Virus record (IMG/VR): IMGVR_UViG_3300031704_000002
Span: 1 to 61,150 of that record
DNA from: a virus
Strand: one strand, 5' to 3'
DNA length: 61,150 nt
Made by a program: the position numbers and the translations under genes. Shown here piece by piece: positions 1 to 7,194 of this stretch. The notes beneath the pieces were generated by a model, which made no database searches, was not told the origin of the DNA, and was given only the letters and a program-made list of their open reading frames with translations. Positions within the stretch are counted from its first letter, which is position 1, and every line of letters starts with the position of its first letter.

Positions 1-2963
1 TCTTCCCGCTTTCTCTGAAAGATAGCCTTACGACCACTAAGGGTAAGAGCCTCTGTACCGGGTCCAATCATAGCTCCAATCTGGGTCTCTAGCTCATTTA
101 CTGCATTGAGAGTCATTGGAGTAGCAATAGCATCATCTAAGAAGGGTCGAACCATCTCACCACCAGTAGGTGTCAGGTATCCACGGTGGTAGATACGGCC
201 ACGGCTATCCATGTATGTATCCGACCAAAAGGGTTTACCACGATTTGTCTGGTACCTGCCTGCTGTCATGAAACCAAAGCCTTGGTCACCACGTTTGATG
301 ATCTCGTGTCTAAACTCATTAAGGCCATCGTAGTAATCTGTGTTACCGCGAGGGTCACGGAACCTAACAACATCATCCATAAAGTTAAAGAACACCGGAT
401 CTGTTTGGTATTGTGTACCAGAGGCTTGGTTTAGAGCATTAGCAAAGTCTGCATCAACCTGATTTGCGTCAAAGCTAGCGTACTTACGTCTAGATATGAT
501 AGGTCTGCCGGTAACATTACCACGAGCATCAAAGGCTTCCTTCTTACCAGCGCGGACAAACTGCCTATCTCTATCAAAAGAAATACCCATACGTCTGCCA
601 ACAACAACTCGTCTTTCAGCCTTCTGTAGCTCAATAAGACGTTTGTCGATTACCTCAACCTCTCTAGAAACTGTGTCTCCCCAGAAGCCTGTGGCACGAC
701 CTGTCTCTACATCTAGAACACCTCTGCGGGTCTTACCACGGTAGTTGAGACGGATCATCTTTCTGTCCTTCATGTAATCAAGGACTCTGGAACCGTCTTT
801 GTGGTAGTCTTGTAAAGTGTGTTTCTGGAATGGGTTAACATCTTCTAGATCTTTTGCCATTTGTTTACCAATAGCAATAGCAAGACCGTCGTAGTCTGTC
901 ATTTGTCCAGAACCAACAAGCTTTACTGCTTTAGAAAGAGAGTTGAGTACTTTGTCATCCATTACCTTTGATGTAGGATTCTTCTTAGATGTAAGAAATT
1001 CAAAGTCAATAATTCTACGAATACGTTCATCGATACCACGTTCAAATCTAACAGCTAATTCGTCTGTGGGTGTTCTATACCATTTTAGGTACTTAGCAAA
1101 TGAGGTTTTCTCCCAACGCTTCTTAAGTGTTTCGGGCTTCTTGACTTTTCCTAGAAGACCTTGGAAATAAGACCTTGGTGGGCTTTTCCCTCTGAAGTAA
1201 AGCTCTTTCGAGAGTTTAGCTCCAACACCAGTACGGAAGGAATCAATAGACCTCTGATCTGCAAGAAGTCTATCCTGTAGCTGATCAATCTTGTAGTAAT
1301 CACCCATAAGCTGGACTTGAGGTCCTCCTTCTTTAGCACCAAAGAAGCGAGAAAATAAGTTGTATTTATCTCTCTGTCTAGTATCAAGAAGACGGGCAGT
1401 GTTCTGAACAGCAAATCTATTTTCTGCTCTAAGTACATTAGCAAAGTTGTCCCAAGGCTGCTTGTCTTTCCTAGCTCGCTCTATTACAACCCTAAGGTTT
1501 TCAATAGCAACTGTTTGCTGATTTGTTGACACTTTCTCTTCTAAGGAGTTAATCACAGATTCAATGAAGTCTTTATCTTCAGATTGGAGGACTTTAGAGT
1601 TCCTCATGAAGTCAAGACGTTCTTGTAGAAGTGTGTAGTTAGGATCATAAAGGTTGTTGTTTCTTGCCTCACCTGTAAGGGGGTCGAAGCTATTATTACT
1701 TTCATCGAAGATGTTAGCTGTACGGCGACGAGCGGTTTGTTTACCTTGCAGTGTTGTACCTTTAAAGTCCGTTAGAGAGTAAGTTTTACCGAGATCATCA
1801 GCATCATTGACAAATAGATCTACAACCTCTCGCTTATACTTAGCATTCCTGACGAGGGTGCTAGGGCGCGCCACAGCGATCTGTGTTACGACATCTTCAC
1901 CTATCGACTGCTTAGGGCGGAAAATGTTAGTAAGATTAGCAGCACGACGTCTCAAAGCAGTAATAGAGAGTGCGCTACCTTGAGGTGTCACAAAGTTATC
2001 GGCTTTGACTTCTCCTTTTCGGAAAAGATCTGCCTTTTCTTGACTACCAAGGATCTTTGTTTGGACATCATAAGCCTGACGTTTAAGCCACTGACCAAAG
2101 GTTTCTTTCTCTGGGGGAGATCCTGTTAAAGAACTTCCTTTCGTGGTTTCAAGAGCAGCTAAATTGATCCTATCAGACTCTTTCTTTAGCAGTTCGGCTT
2201 TGCTCTCAAATATAGGAACAAGGGTAGAACGGCAGTTAAAGTGTAGTGGAGGGGCAAAACGCCTATCACCTACATCATAGATCTTACCATCATGATAACG
2301 ACAAATGCTAGAAGTACGATTATCAAGCATTGCTTGGAACATGTAGCCTTTGATGGCTTCCTTGTTTTCCCCTACCGCACTAAACAGAGCATCGCGCTGC
2401 GTAGCTGTGATACCTGTACGAGAAAGAGTACCCGCTTGGTGGGCTGTCATCTTGGTTGTTTTGCTGACGTCACTAATAATTTGATTTTGAGACTTATTAT
2501 CTCTACGACCACGCTTCAACCAAGTTTGTACCCTAGTTGTCTCACCACGAGCAATGTTCTCTACGTTATTTTTGATAGCAGCATCACCGTTGATACTAGC
2601 GCCAGTAATATCTGCTAGATCAGCCTTGTTCTTAGGTCTACGAACGGAGAACCATCCTTTAGTGTGTTTTGAGATACTATCAGTGTAGAAATCTACCTCA
2701 GCACCATGTAGCTCTGTCAAATTTGTCTTCTGCCAAGAAAAGAGCTCTGTAGCAAAACGGTTTTGCTCTCGTCTGAATTTGTTGGCTATTTTCTTCTTTT
2801 GATCAATAGTAGTTGTTGCTAAGTCTTCCTTAACAAGCTTAACTAGAGACTCACGATGACGATTTACAATACGACTATTACCAATCTGAATGCTCTCTTC
2901 GAACTTTCTAACGTCAGTAAGGTGATCAATCACCTCGTCGTTCATTTTCTGTGTAACATCCAT
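1..2963 (-). CDS. MuF-like minor head protein fused to a single-subunit RNA polymerase-like region (partial, runs off left edge)
   Basis: Open minus-strand frame of 987 visible codons, continuing past position 1. The start ATG at 2963 follows a CAGGAG site. Residues about 207-250 carry a MuF/SPP1 gp7 signature (LDNRTSSICRYHDGK, then FAPPLHFNCRST), the minor capsid family that sits beside the portal; the portal gene lies just upstream with the tRNAs between. The next about 650 residues are charged and mostly helical in appearance. Near the window edge, M918-D919-S-R-G922-R923-I-Y matches the T7 RNAP MDWRGRVY element, followed by LTPTGGEMVRPFL where T7 has FNPQGNDMTKGLL. The catalytic motifs A, B and C of that family would lie beyond position 1 and cannot be seen. 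MuF assignment is secure; polymerase assignment rests on this one motif and its surroundings. If right, the polymerase may be packaged in the head. Confidence 0.8.
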   Translation of the reverse strand, partial: MDVTQKMNDEVIDHLTDVRKFEESIQIGNSRIVNRHRESLVKLVKEDLATTTIDQKKKIANKFRREQNRFATELFSWQKTNLTELHGAEVDFYTDSISKHTKGWFSVRRPKNKADLADITGASINGDAAIKNNVENIARGETTRVQTWLKRGRRDNKSQNQIISDVSKTTKMTAHQAGTLSRTGITATQRDALFSAVGENKEAIKGYMFQAMLDNRTSSICRYHDGKIYDVGDRRFAPPLHFNCRSTLVPIFESKAELLKKESDRINLAALETTKGSSLTGSPPEKETFGQWLKRQAYDVQTKILGSQEKADLFRKGEVKADNFVTPQGSALSITALRRRAANLTNIFRPKQSIGEDVVTQIAVARPSTLVRNAKYKREVVDLFVNDADDLGKTYSLTDFKGTTLQGKQTARRRTANIFDESNNSFDPLTGEARNNNLYDPNYTLLQERLDFMRNSKVLQSEDKDFIESVINSLEEKVSTNQQTVAIENLRVVIERARKDKQPWDNFANVLRAENRFAVQNTARLLDTRQRDKYNLFSRFFGAKEGGPQVQLMGDYYKIDQLQDRLLADQRSIDSFRTGVGAKLSKELYFRGKSPPRSYFQGLLGKVKKPETLKKRWEKTSFAKYLKWYRTPTDELAVRFERGIDERIRRIIDFEFLTSKKNPTSKVMDDKVLNSLSKAVKLVGSGQMTDYDGLAIAIGKQMAKDLEDVNPFQKHTLQDYHKDGSRVLDYMKDRKMIRLNYRGKTRRGVLDVETGRATGFWGDTVSREVEVIDKRLIELQKAERRVVVGRRMGISFDRDRQFVRAGKKEAFDARGNVTGRPIISRRKYASFDANQVDADFANALNQASGTQYQTDPVFFNFMDDVVRFRDPRGNTDYYDGLNEFRHEIIKRGDQGFGFMTAGRYQTNRGKPFWSDTYMDSRGRIYHRGYLTPTGGEMVRPFLDDAIATPMTLNAVNELETQIGAMIGPGTEALTLSGRKAIFQRKRE

Positions 2964-3133
2964 TCTAGCAATCTCCTGATTGGTAAGTTTGGTGGAATGA
3001 ACCGCACAGTCCTTGCAAAAGACCGTCGCCCCCTTAGAACATGTCACCCCGTTTTATGATTTTTGCCTGCAGCTTTCTTGGCATAACGTTTTCACCCTGC
3101 ATTTAACTTGCCTAAGGCAGCAAAGAGTAATTA

Positions 3134-3209
3134 TGGCCGACCCGGAAGGACTCGAACCCTCACTTGAAGATTAGAAGTCAACTGTTCTATCCTGTTGAAC
3201 TACGGATCA
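3134..3209 (-). tRNA. tRNA-Arg (TCT), imperfect
   Basis: Minus-strand cloverleaf with a 7-bp acceptor (TGATCCG with CGGGTCG, two wobbles), D stem GTTC/GAAC, T arm GAGGG-TTCGAGT-CCTTC and an encoded CCA. The anticodon loop CTTCTAA reads TCT (arginine, AGA codons). The anticodon stem GTTGA/TCTTC contains two T-T mismatches, so function is less certain than for a standard tRNA. Confidence 0.65.
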
Positions 3210-3264
3210 GTGTATAGTGTTTATAGTTTATGTGTGTCGTATCCTAGCTTAATCTTATGTATGG

Positions 3265-3337
3265 TGGTCCTGCCGGGACTCGAACCCAGATATTACGATT
3301 ATAAGTTGTACGCTCTAACCAGTTGAGCTACAAGACA
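3265..3337 (-). tRNA. tRNA-Ile (TAT)
   Basis: Minus-strand cloverleaf with D stem GCTC/GAGC, anticodon stem TACAA/TCGTA around loop CTTATAA (anticodon TAT, isoleucine ATA codons), T arm CTGGG-TTCGAGT-CCCGG and encoded CCA. The first acceptor pair is mismatched. Confidence 0.75.
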
Positions 3338-3350
3338 TTGATTATTAAAT

Positions 3351-3437
3351 TGGTACGGGTAGAGGGAGTCGAACCCCCACGTCTTTTAAAACACTAGGAC
3401 CTAAACCTAGCGCGGCTACCTATTTCGCCATACCCGC
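3351..3437 (-). tRNA. tRNA-Leu (TAG)
   Basis: 87-nt minus-strand tRNA with acceptor GCGGGTA/TACCCGT, anticodon stem CTAGG/CCTAG around TTTAGGT (anticodon TAG, CTA codons), a long class II variable arm and T arm with GGTTCGACTCC. All parts fit a normal leucine tRNA. Confidence 0.88.
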
Positions 3438-3438
3438 A

Positions 3439-3515
3439 TGGTCCCCCACCCCGGACTCGAACCGGGAGAACCGGCAGTTTAAGTGCCGTACGGTTACCAA
3501 TTACGTCAGTGGGGA
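3439..3515 (-). tRNA. tRNA with TAA anticodon (Leu) but short variable arm
   Basis: Acceptor TCCCCAC/GTGGGGG, anticodon stem CGGCA/TGCCG around CTTAAAC (anticodon TAA, leucine TTA codons), T arm CCCGG-TTCGAGT-CCGGG, encoded CCA. Only five bases separate anticodon and T stems, whereas leucine tRNAs normally have a long variable arm. Confidence 0.75.
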
Positions 3516-3533
3516 ATGGTACCGTGTAATTAG

Positions 3534-3608
3534 TGGTGGAAAGGGGAAGAATCGAACTTCCTACGCGCAGGGCTTCAACCTACCGCTCTACCTCTGAGCT
3601 AATCGGGT
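3534..3608 (-). tRNA. tRNA-Phe (GAA)-like, acceptor stem unpaired
   Basis: D stem GCTC/GAGC, anticodon stem GTAGG/CCTGC with loop TTGAAGC (anticodon GAA, phenylalanine) and T arm GGAAG-TTCGATT-CTTCC are all good. The 5' acceptor strand ACCCGAT does not pair with the 3' strand CCTTTCC. It may be a decayed or chimeric tRNA whose 5' end was replaced. Confidence 0.5.
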
Positions 3609-3620
3609 AAATATAAATAA

Positions 3621-3681
3621 TGGCAGCTTAGGTAGGACTCGAACATACATGTGTTACCAGTCAGCCACTAAGCTATTAGTC
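3621..3681 (-). pseudogene. truncated tRNA-like element
   Basis: About 61 nt with a tRNA-like 3' half (TTCGAGTCC T loop and a CCA end) and a loop TGGTAAC, but no complete D arm plus anticodon arm. It lies in line with the tRNA cluster and is best read as a tRNA remnant. Confidence 0.45.
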
Positions 3682-3827
3682 TATCCAGCGATGAGAGCAA
3701 GAAAGATCACAAAAGCTATTGCCCCGCCACCTACAAGGAGACCAAGTGATTTAGTCTTAGACCAAGCTTTTACTTTATCTTTTGCTTCGATGACTTTTTC
3801 CTTTGCTGTATCAATGATGTCTTTCAT
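3681..3827 (-). CDS. small single-span membrane protein (48 aa)
   Basis: A longer open frame exists upstream, but it reads through a tRNA; the ATG at 3827 has an AGGAG site 8 bases upstream and was chosen. Residues 1-26 are a charged, lysine-rich helix; residues about 28-46 (LGLLVGGGAIAFVIFLALIA) form one membrane span. It sits inside the tRNA cluster between portal and MuF genes. Function unknown; a small virion or membrane protein is possible. Confidence 0.75.
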   Translation of the reverse strand: MKDIIDTAKEKVIEAKDKVKAWSKTKSLGLLVGGGAIAFVIFLALIAG

Positions 3828-3850
3828 TGTATATCTCCTGATATCGAATA

Positions 3851-3925
3851 TGGTTGCGCAGAGGGGAGTTGAACCCCTAGTACAGGCCTTATGAGGGCCG
3901 CGTGTTACCATTACACCACCGCGCG
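3851..3925 (-). tRNA. tRNA-Met (CAT)
   Basis: Acceptor CGCGCGG/CTGCGCA with a C1-A72 mismatch as in initiator tRNAs, anticodon stem closed by CGGCC/GGCCT around CTCATAA (anticodon CAT), T arm AGGGG-TTCAACT-CCCCT, encoded CCA. The anticodon stem lacks the three consecutive G-C pairs of bacterial initiators, so elongator or initiator role is unresolved. Confidence 0.75.
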
Positions 3926-3930
3926 AAACT

Positions 3931-3972
3931 TGGTGGGAGAGGGAGGACTCGAACCTCGCCCGGTTAAAGATT
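3931..3972 (-). pseudogene. 3' half of a tRNA
   Basis: A T arm (GAGG-TTCGAGT-CCTC) and acceptor 3' strand ending CTCTCCCACCA are present, but no matching GGGAGAG 5' strand or anticodon arm is found before the end of the portal gene at 3991. It looks like a tRNA cut by recombination. Confidence 0.45.
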
Positions 3973-3990
3973 TTCCTCGCCCAGTTATTC

Positions 3991-5604
3991 TTATTCTTGT
4001 ACTTGTCCACCGTAGTCATTCATAGATCGAGCCATTTGGGCTACAGGGTCAGCCCTAATCTCGCTTACACCCTTTTCATCGTTGTAGTCGCCCGGAATGA
4101 AATCATTCTCTTTAGCGATATTAATAAAGACAGAACGAGGAATAAGGCCCATCTGGTACCACTCTGTAACAAGACGCATACCATCTTCACCCTGAGCCTG
4201 AGGACTAAAGTCCTTAGACATAGCAAAGTCAATATTTTCTGCTGTTAGTTCAAGATCGTAGCGCCAGTTAATCATAAACGCAATAACAGACCGCATAGTA
4301 TTAGAAATCTTCATATTAAGAGTACCAAGAGTGGCTGTCTGTGATGAGTTACGAAGCTCTAGTGCAATACCCGACTCTGTTGTCTCTGGGGCAAGCATAC
4401 GAATACCCAGCTTAGCTAGTTCCTCTAGAGTTTGTTCAATAGAGTCCTTCATATCGCTAAGAGCAGCGGTAGGAGGAGTGAGAACATCCGCTGTAACACC
4501 GCTAGGAAGGAACATCATAGTACCTAAACCTTGGCTAGCAATCTTCTGCTGTTCACCCTCTTCAATGTCTCCTATAAAGATAGGTGTGTAGGTAGCTGCG
4601 CCATACATCAAGTGGTTACGCCTAGAGATCTTATTGTAAAGGCCAATTTCTCGGTTAACAAAGGTTAATAGGATAGGCTCTTCAATATGAGTTTCACCGT
4701 CGAGAGGCCAAGCAGGGATACGTGCAAGACGCTTACCAAACTGTTGTGGTTTAAAAGTTTCATAAAGTTCATAACCAGTCTCTTCAATCCCTTCTTTTCC
4801 GGGTTTAAGACTGTTGTCAGTAATTTCTCCACCTTGAGCAGTGGCTGTAGAATTATTTTCTTTACGATACTCATCAACAACTAGAAAACCTTCCCTATCA
4901 ATGTAATGATCTCTTACGGTACTGACTAAGGTAGGATGCCAAGGGTTGTCATTTTTGTATACCGGAGTATAAAAACGAGTAATAAACCGTGTCATAGCCG
5001 GTAGGCCTGTAACGGGATGATATCCCTCAATAACGTTGATCACATTCTCTGCTGAAATAAGAGAAGGATAAGGCTTTACATAGTTTGCCTGCTTTGGAGT
5101 CATGTTCTCAGTTTCTTCTGGGGATACAGAAGGAACATCAACATAAATCCATGAATATGAAGTTTGCATCTCTTCCCAGACTGCGTCATCAAGAAAGTGA
5201 AACAGAGACTGATTATCAGAAGTAAATCTGTGTCTAATCCAGTCAATCATTTCCATCCTTAGAGTCTCTGGAATTTCATCAGGAAGTTCAAGATTAGATT
5301 CTTTTCTTAATAGAGCACCAGTCATTGAACGAGCGTACTGAGCAGTAACCCCCGGTAGTTCAGCTTCATCTTTATAGAAATTGTATTGATTTTGATCCAT
5401 AGTAGGCGAGAAAGGAAGCAAGATGTTCTTCTTATTGCCATCATGATCAATGTCATGAACAATCTCATCGTGGGCCTTTACAGCCTCTTGGCCTCGGACC
5501 ACAGCTCGGCACTTCGCCCAAGTCGATCTAATAGAATCGTATTGATAGGACGGAGTACCCACACTCGACTTGTTTACAGAGGTCGAGAGAGTAATTTTGG
5601 CCAT
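3991..5604 (-). CDS. portal protein (DUF4055-like)
   Basis: 537 residues. The N-terminal part (LPFSPTMDQNQYNFYKDEAE, then VTAQYARSMTGALLRKE) follows the layout of the DUF4055 portal family, which forms the dodecameric DNA gate at the head vertex. The start has a very strong AGAAAGGAGG site. It is preceded by a 470-bp control region with three phage promoters and followed by tRNAs and the MuF gene, the usual portal-MuF order. Family assignment is from sequence pattern. Confidence 0.85.
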   Translation of the reverse strand: MAKITLSTSVNKSSVGTPSYQYDSIRSTWAKCRAVVRGQEAVKAHDEIVHDIDHDGNKKNILLPFSPTMDQNQYNFYKDEAELPGVTAQYARSMTGALLRKESNLELPDEIPETLRMEMIDWIRHRFTSDNQSLFHFLDDAVWEEMQTSYSWIYVDVPSVSPEETENMTPKQANYVKPYPSLISAENVINVIEGYHPVTGLPAMTRFITRFYTPVYKNDNPWHPTLVSTVRDHYIDREGFLVVDEYRKENNSTATAQGGEITDNSLKPGKEGIEETGYELYETFKPQQFGKRLARIPAWPLDGETHIEEPILLTFVNREIGLYNKISRRNHLMYGAATYTPIFIGDIEEGEQQKIASQGLGTMMFLPSGVTADVLTPPTAALSDMKDSIEQTLEELAKLGIRMLAPETTESGIALELRNSSQTATLGTLNMKISNTMRSVIAFMINWRYDLELTAENIDFAMSKDFSPQAQGEDGMRLVTEWYQMGLIPRSVFINIAKENDFIPGDYNDEKGVSEIRADPVAQMARSMNDYGGQVQE

Positions 5605-5650
5605 GTCCGGCCCTCCTTTCTGCTTAAATTACCTTAAATTAAGGGGTTTT

Positions 5651-5673
5651 CTCTTCTTTAACACATCGTATTT
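5651..5673 (-). promoter_or_regulatory. variant phage promoter (CGATGT block)
   Basis: Minus strand reads AAATACGATGTGTTAAAGA, the same length and frame as the main phage promoter but with CGATGT in place of GGTGAC. It is the last promoter before the portal start at 5604. Confidence 0.6.
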
Positions 5674-5806
5674 TTGTTTTGTCTGCTGTAGGATCCTCTC
5701 TTGAGATCTAAGGCTTGAGGCTCTTTAAAAGTACTTGTTTAAGCTATCAACAAACAACAATGCTTTCGATTCAAGAGAGGTCCTCTTAGGGTCTCTTCTT
5801 AGCATC

Positions 5807-5831
5807 TACTGACTCCGATCTCGTCAGTAAG
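5807..5831 (-). repeat. conserved leader hairpin, copy 1
   Basis: Minus strand TTACTGAC-GAGATCGGA-GTCAGTAG, a 7-8 bp stem with a 9-base loop, located just downstream of the promoter at 5863. Identical elements occur at 5948, 24179 and 24451. Confidence 0.7.
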
Positions 5832-5862
5832 GTCCCTAGTTAGGATTCTTAAGGGTTTTCCC

Positions 5863-5884
5863 CTCTCTTTAACGTCACCTATTT
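5863..5884 (-). promoter_or_regulatory. SP6-like phage promoter
   Basis: Minus strand AAATAGGTGACGTTAAAGAG; compare the SP6 promoter core TTTAGGTGACACTATAGAAG. Transcription would start at the G of AAAG and run left into the portal gene. Confidence 0.8.
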
Positions 5885-5905
5885 ATGTCTTTATTTACAA
5901 AGACT

Positions 5906-5935
5906 TATCTATCCTAAAACCATGAGTTTTGTCTA
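5906..5935 (-). promoter_or_regulatory. sigma70-like promoter upstream of the phage promoter
   Basis: Minus strand TAGACA, 18 bases, then TAGATA, a weaker copy of the TTGACA-17-TAGATA elements at 24.5-24.7 kb. It lies about 20 bp upstream of the SP6-like promoter. Confidence 0.45.
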
Positions 5936-5947
5936 AATTTAGCCTCC

Positions 5948-5971
5948 TACTGACTCCGATCTCGTCAGTAA
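5948..5971 (-). repeat. conserved leader hairpin, copy 2
   Basis: Same CTGAC...GTCAG stem and loop as copy 1, placed downstream of the variant promoter at 6008. Confidence 0.7.
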
Positions 5972-6007
5972 GGTCCCTAGTTAGGATTCTTTAGATTTTC
6001 TTTTTTC

Positions 6008-6030
6008 CTCTTCTTTAACGCATCGTATTT
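6008..6030 (-). promoter_or_regulatory. variant phage promoter (CGATGC block)
   Basis: Minus strand AAATACGATGCGTTAAAGA; identical to the main promoter except CGATGC for GGTGAC. It lies between the spanin genes and the hairpin at 5948. Confidence 0.6.
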
Positions 6031-6075
6031 ATCTTGATGAAAACAAAGGTTTTTCATTAACCTTCTGCTAAGATA

Positions 6076-6321
6076 TTAATCACAACCGGTATCGAACCCT
6101 TTGATAACTCTTACTGCTGTAATGATGACATTCGGATGGGTCTGCTCATTATACCTTAGAAGAGATTCAGCTAAATTACCAACTGGCTCTTCTAACGTTT
6201 CACAAATAGCCCCATCTGAAGCCTCTGGATTAATTGCTCCTGTCAAGGAGGTACTGCAAGCTGTCGTTAACGTTATTAGGAGCAAGGCGAAGAGACTCAT
6301 TGATTTTCTTCCTGCGTTCAT
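6076..6321 (-). CDS. outer-membrane spanin lipoprotein (Rz1-like)
   Basis: 81 residues with a short basic N terminus, a hydrophobic stretch (MSLFALLLITLTTAC) and a lipobox LTTAC directing lipidation of the cysteine, as in o-spanins that join the outer membrane to an i-spanin in the last step of lysis. The ATG at 6321 has an AGGAG site; an upstream GTG is less likely. It overlaps the i-spanin frame by 92 bp, the classic nested Rz/Rz1 arrangement. Confidence 0.75.
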   Translation of the reverse strand: MNAGRKSMSLFALLLITLTTACSTSLTGAINPEASDGAICETLEEPVGNLAESLLRYNEQTHPNVIITAVRVIKGFDTGCD

Positions 6322-6451
6322 TTTGGTTCTCCTGAAGTTCAATAGTAATTTCACTCCGCTCTGCAGTTCTAACGTACCTCAAAGCACCAAATACAGTGCC
6401 TCCTAGTGCAATAACAACCGCGATAGCAATTAAGATAGTTTTGATTGGCAT
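6230..6451 (-). CDS. inner-membrane spanin (Rz-like)
   Basis: 73 residues: an N-terminal membrane anchor (residues about 3-22, TILIAIAVVIALGGTVFGAL) and a charged helical stretch likely to form a coiled coil (SEITIELQENQNERRKKINE). This is the i-spanin layout, though shorter than lambda Rz. The downstream lipoprotein gene starts within it. Assignment rests on architecture and lysis-cassette position. Confidence 0.7.
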   Translation of the reverse strand: MPIKTILIAIAVVIALGGTVFGALRYVRTAERSEITIELQENQNERRKKINESLRLAPNNVNDSLQYLLDRSN

Positions 6452-6452
6452 A

Positions 6453-6731
6453 TCATTCCCACCCTTCTTCATACTTAACTTTGTCACGTTTTGCCACATT
6501 TTCTGTGATCTCATGCAATCCAAGTGCCGAGCAAACAGCAGCTAGAGTGGGCGTGAAAGTTGTTTCCAGAAAAGAAGTATCACCAGAAAACATACCCCAA
6601 CCTAGACAAGCAATAAAAGTTCCACCTGTGAACTCGCGCTTGTAGGTCTTTTTTCGGGGTCCTTGCTTTTCAGTGAATTTCTTTTTAACAAGATCAGGGG
6701 CTTTTTCTCCTGTTTCAATCTTATCGGTCAT
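6453..6731 (-). CDS. putative holin
   Basis: 92 residues from the ATG at 6731, which overlaps the endolysin stop. A charged N terminus (TDKIETGEKAPDLVKKKF) precedes one or two moderately hydrophobic segments (GGTFIACLGWGMFSG and FTPTLAAVCSALGL) and a charged tail. Position between endolysin and spanins is where a holin is expected. No family recognised; the holin call is from context. Confidence 0.5.
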   Translation of the reverse strand: MTDKIETGEKAPDLVKKKFTEKQGPRKKTYKREFTGGTFIACLGWGMFSGDTSFLETTFTPTLAAVCSALGLHEITENVAKRDKVKYEEGWE

Positions 6732-7194
6732 ACCCCGGCGCTCCCTTTGGAATCTCGAAGTGTACCCAGTCAATAAAGCTGTGGTCTGTGTGTTGACCAT
6801 CACCATCCCAGTCAGCGCCCCAACGAATAGGCACACCTAGTTTCTGACCAGCTAGCCTCATAGCAACACCAATTGCTTGATATCCTTCATACTTGCCCGC
6901 GTGGTCTACTTTGTAGAATGACTTAACGTTATCAGTATTCCAACTAATGTTACCGTTTTCCCACCAAGCTAGATCAACAGCCATACCAACAAGGTGACGG
7001 CTGTTCATTGTCTTTGATTTCCCTTCACTAACTAAACGACGCTGCCTTTCTCTAGACCTCATACCCTCAATTACAGCAAAGTCCTCTGTGGAGTACTCGC
7101 TTAGGGCAAGATATACAACGCGAATTAGATCGGGGTGCACCCCCGCGAGACGATCGCGGGAGCGCTTAGACAGAACAAATCCTGTTTTTGTCAT
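6721..7194 (-). CDS. endolysin, M15-type L-Ala-D-Glu/D-Ala peptidase
   Basis: 157 residues resembling phage peptidase M15 endolysins, which cut peptidoglycan cross-bridges. Visible features are FVLSKRSRDRLAGVHPDL near the N terminus, the zinc ligands in NSRHLVGMAVDLAW (His and Asp) and the C-terminal WVHFEIP (His). No signal peptide, so release depends on a holin. Its stop and the next start overlap, consistent with a translationally coupled lysis cassette. Confidence 0.9.
   Translation of the reverse strand: MTKTGFVLSKRSRDRLAGVHPDLIRVVYLALSEYSTEDFAVIEGMRSRERQRRLVSEGKSKTMNSRHLVGMAVDLAWWENGNISWNTDNVKSFYKVDHAGKYEGYQAIGVAMRLAGQKLGVPIRWGADWDGDGQHTDHSFIDWVHFEIPKGAPGYDR

Larger units (their letters stand above)
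5605..6075. other. non-coding control region upstream of the portal gene
   Basis: About 470 bp without a credible gene. It holds three phage-type promoters, one sigma70-like promoter and two copies of the CTGACTCC...GTCAG hairpin element, all described separately. The arrangement repeats that at 24.1-24.7 kb. Confidence 0.8.

Noticed and set aside
4665-4880. Minus-strand frame of 71 codons and several plus-strand frames inside the portal gene
   Set aside because: Shadow frames of a clearly coding gene with no ribosome sites or recognisable product.
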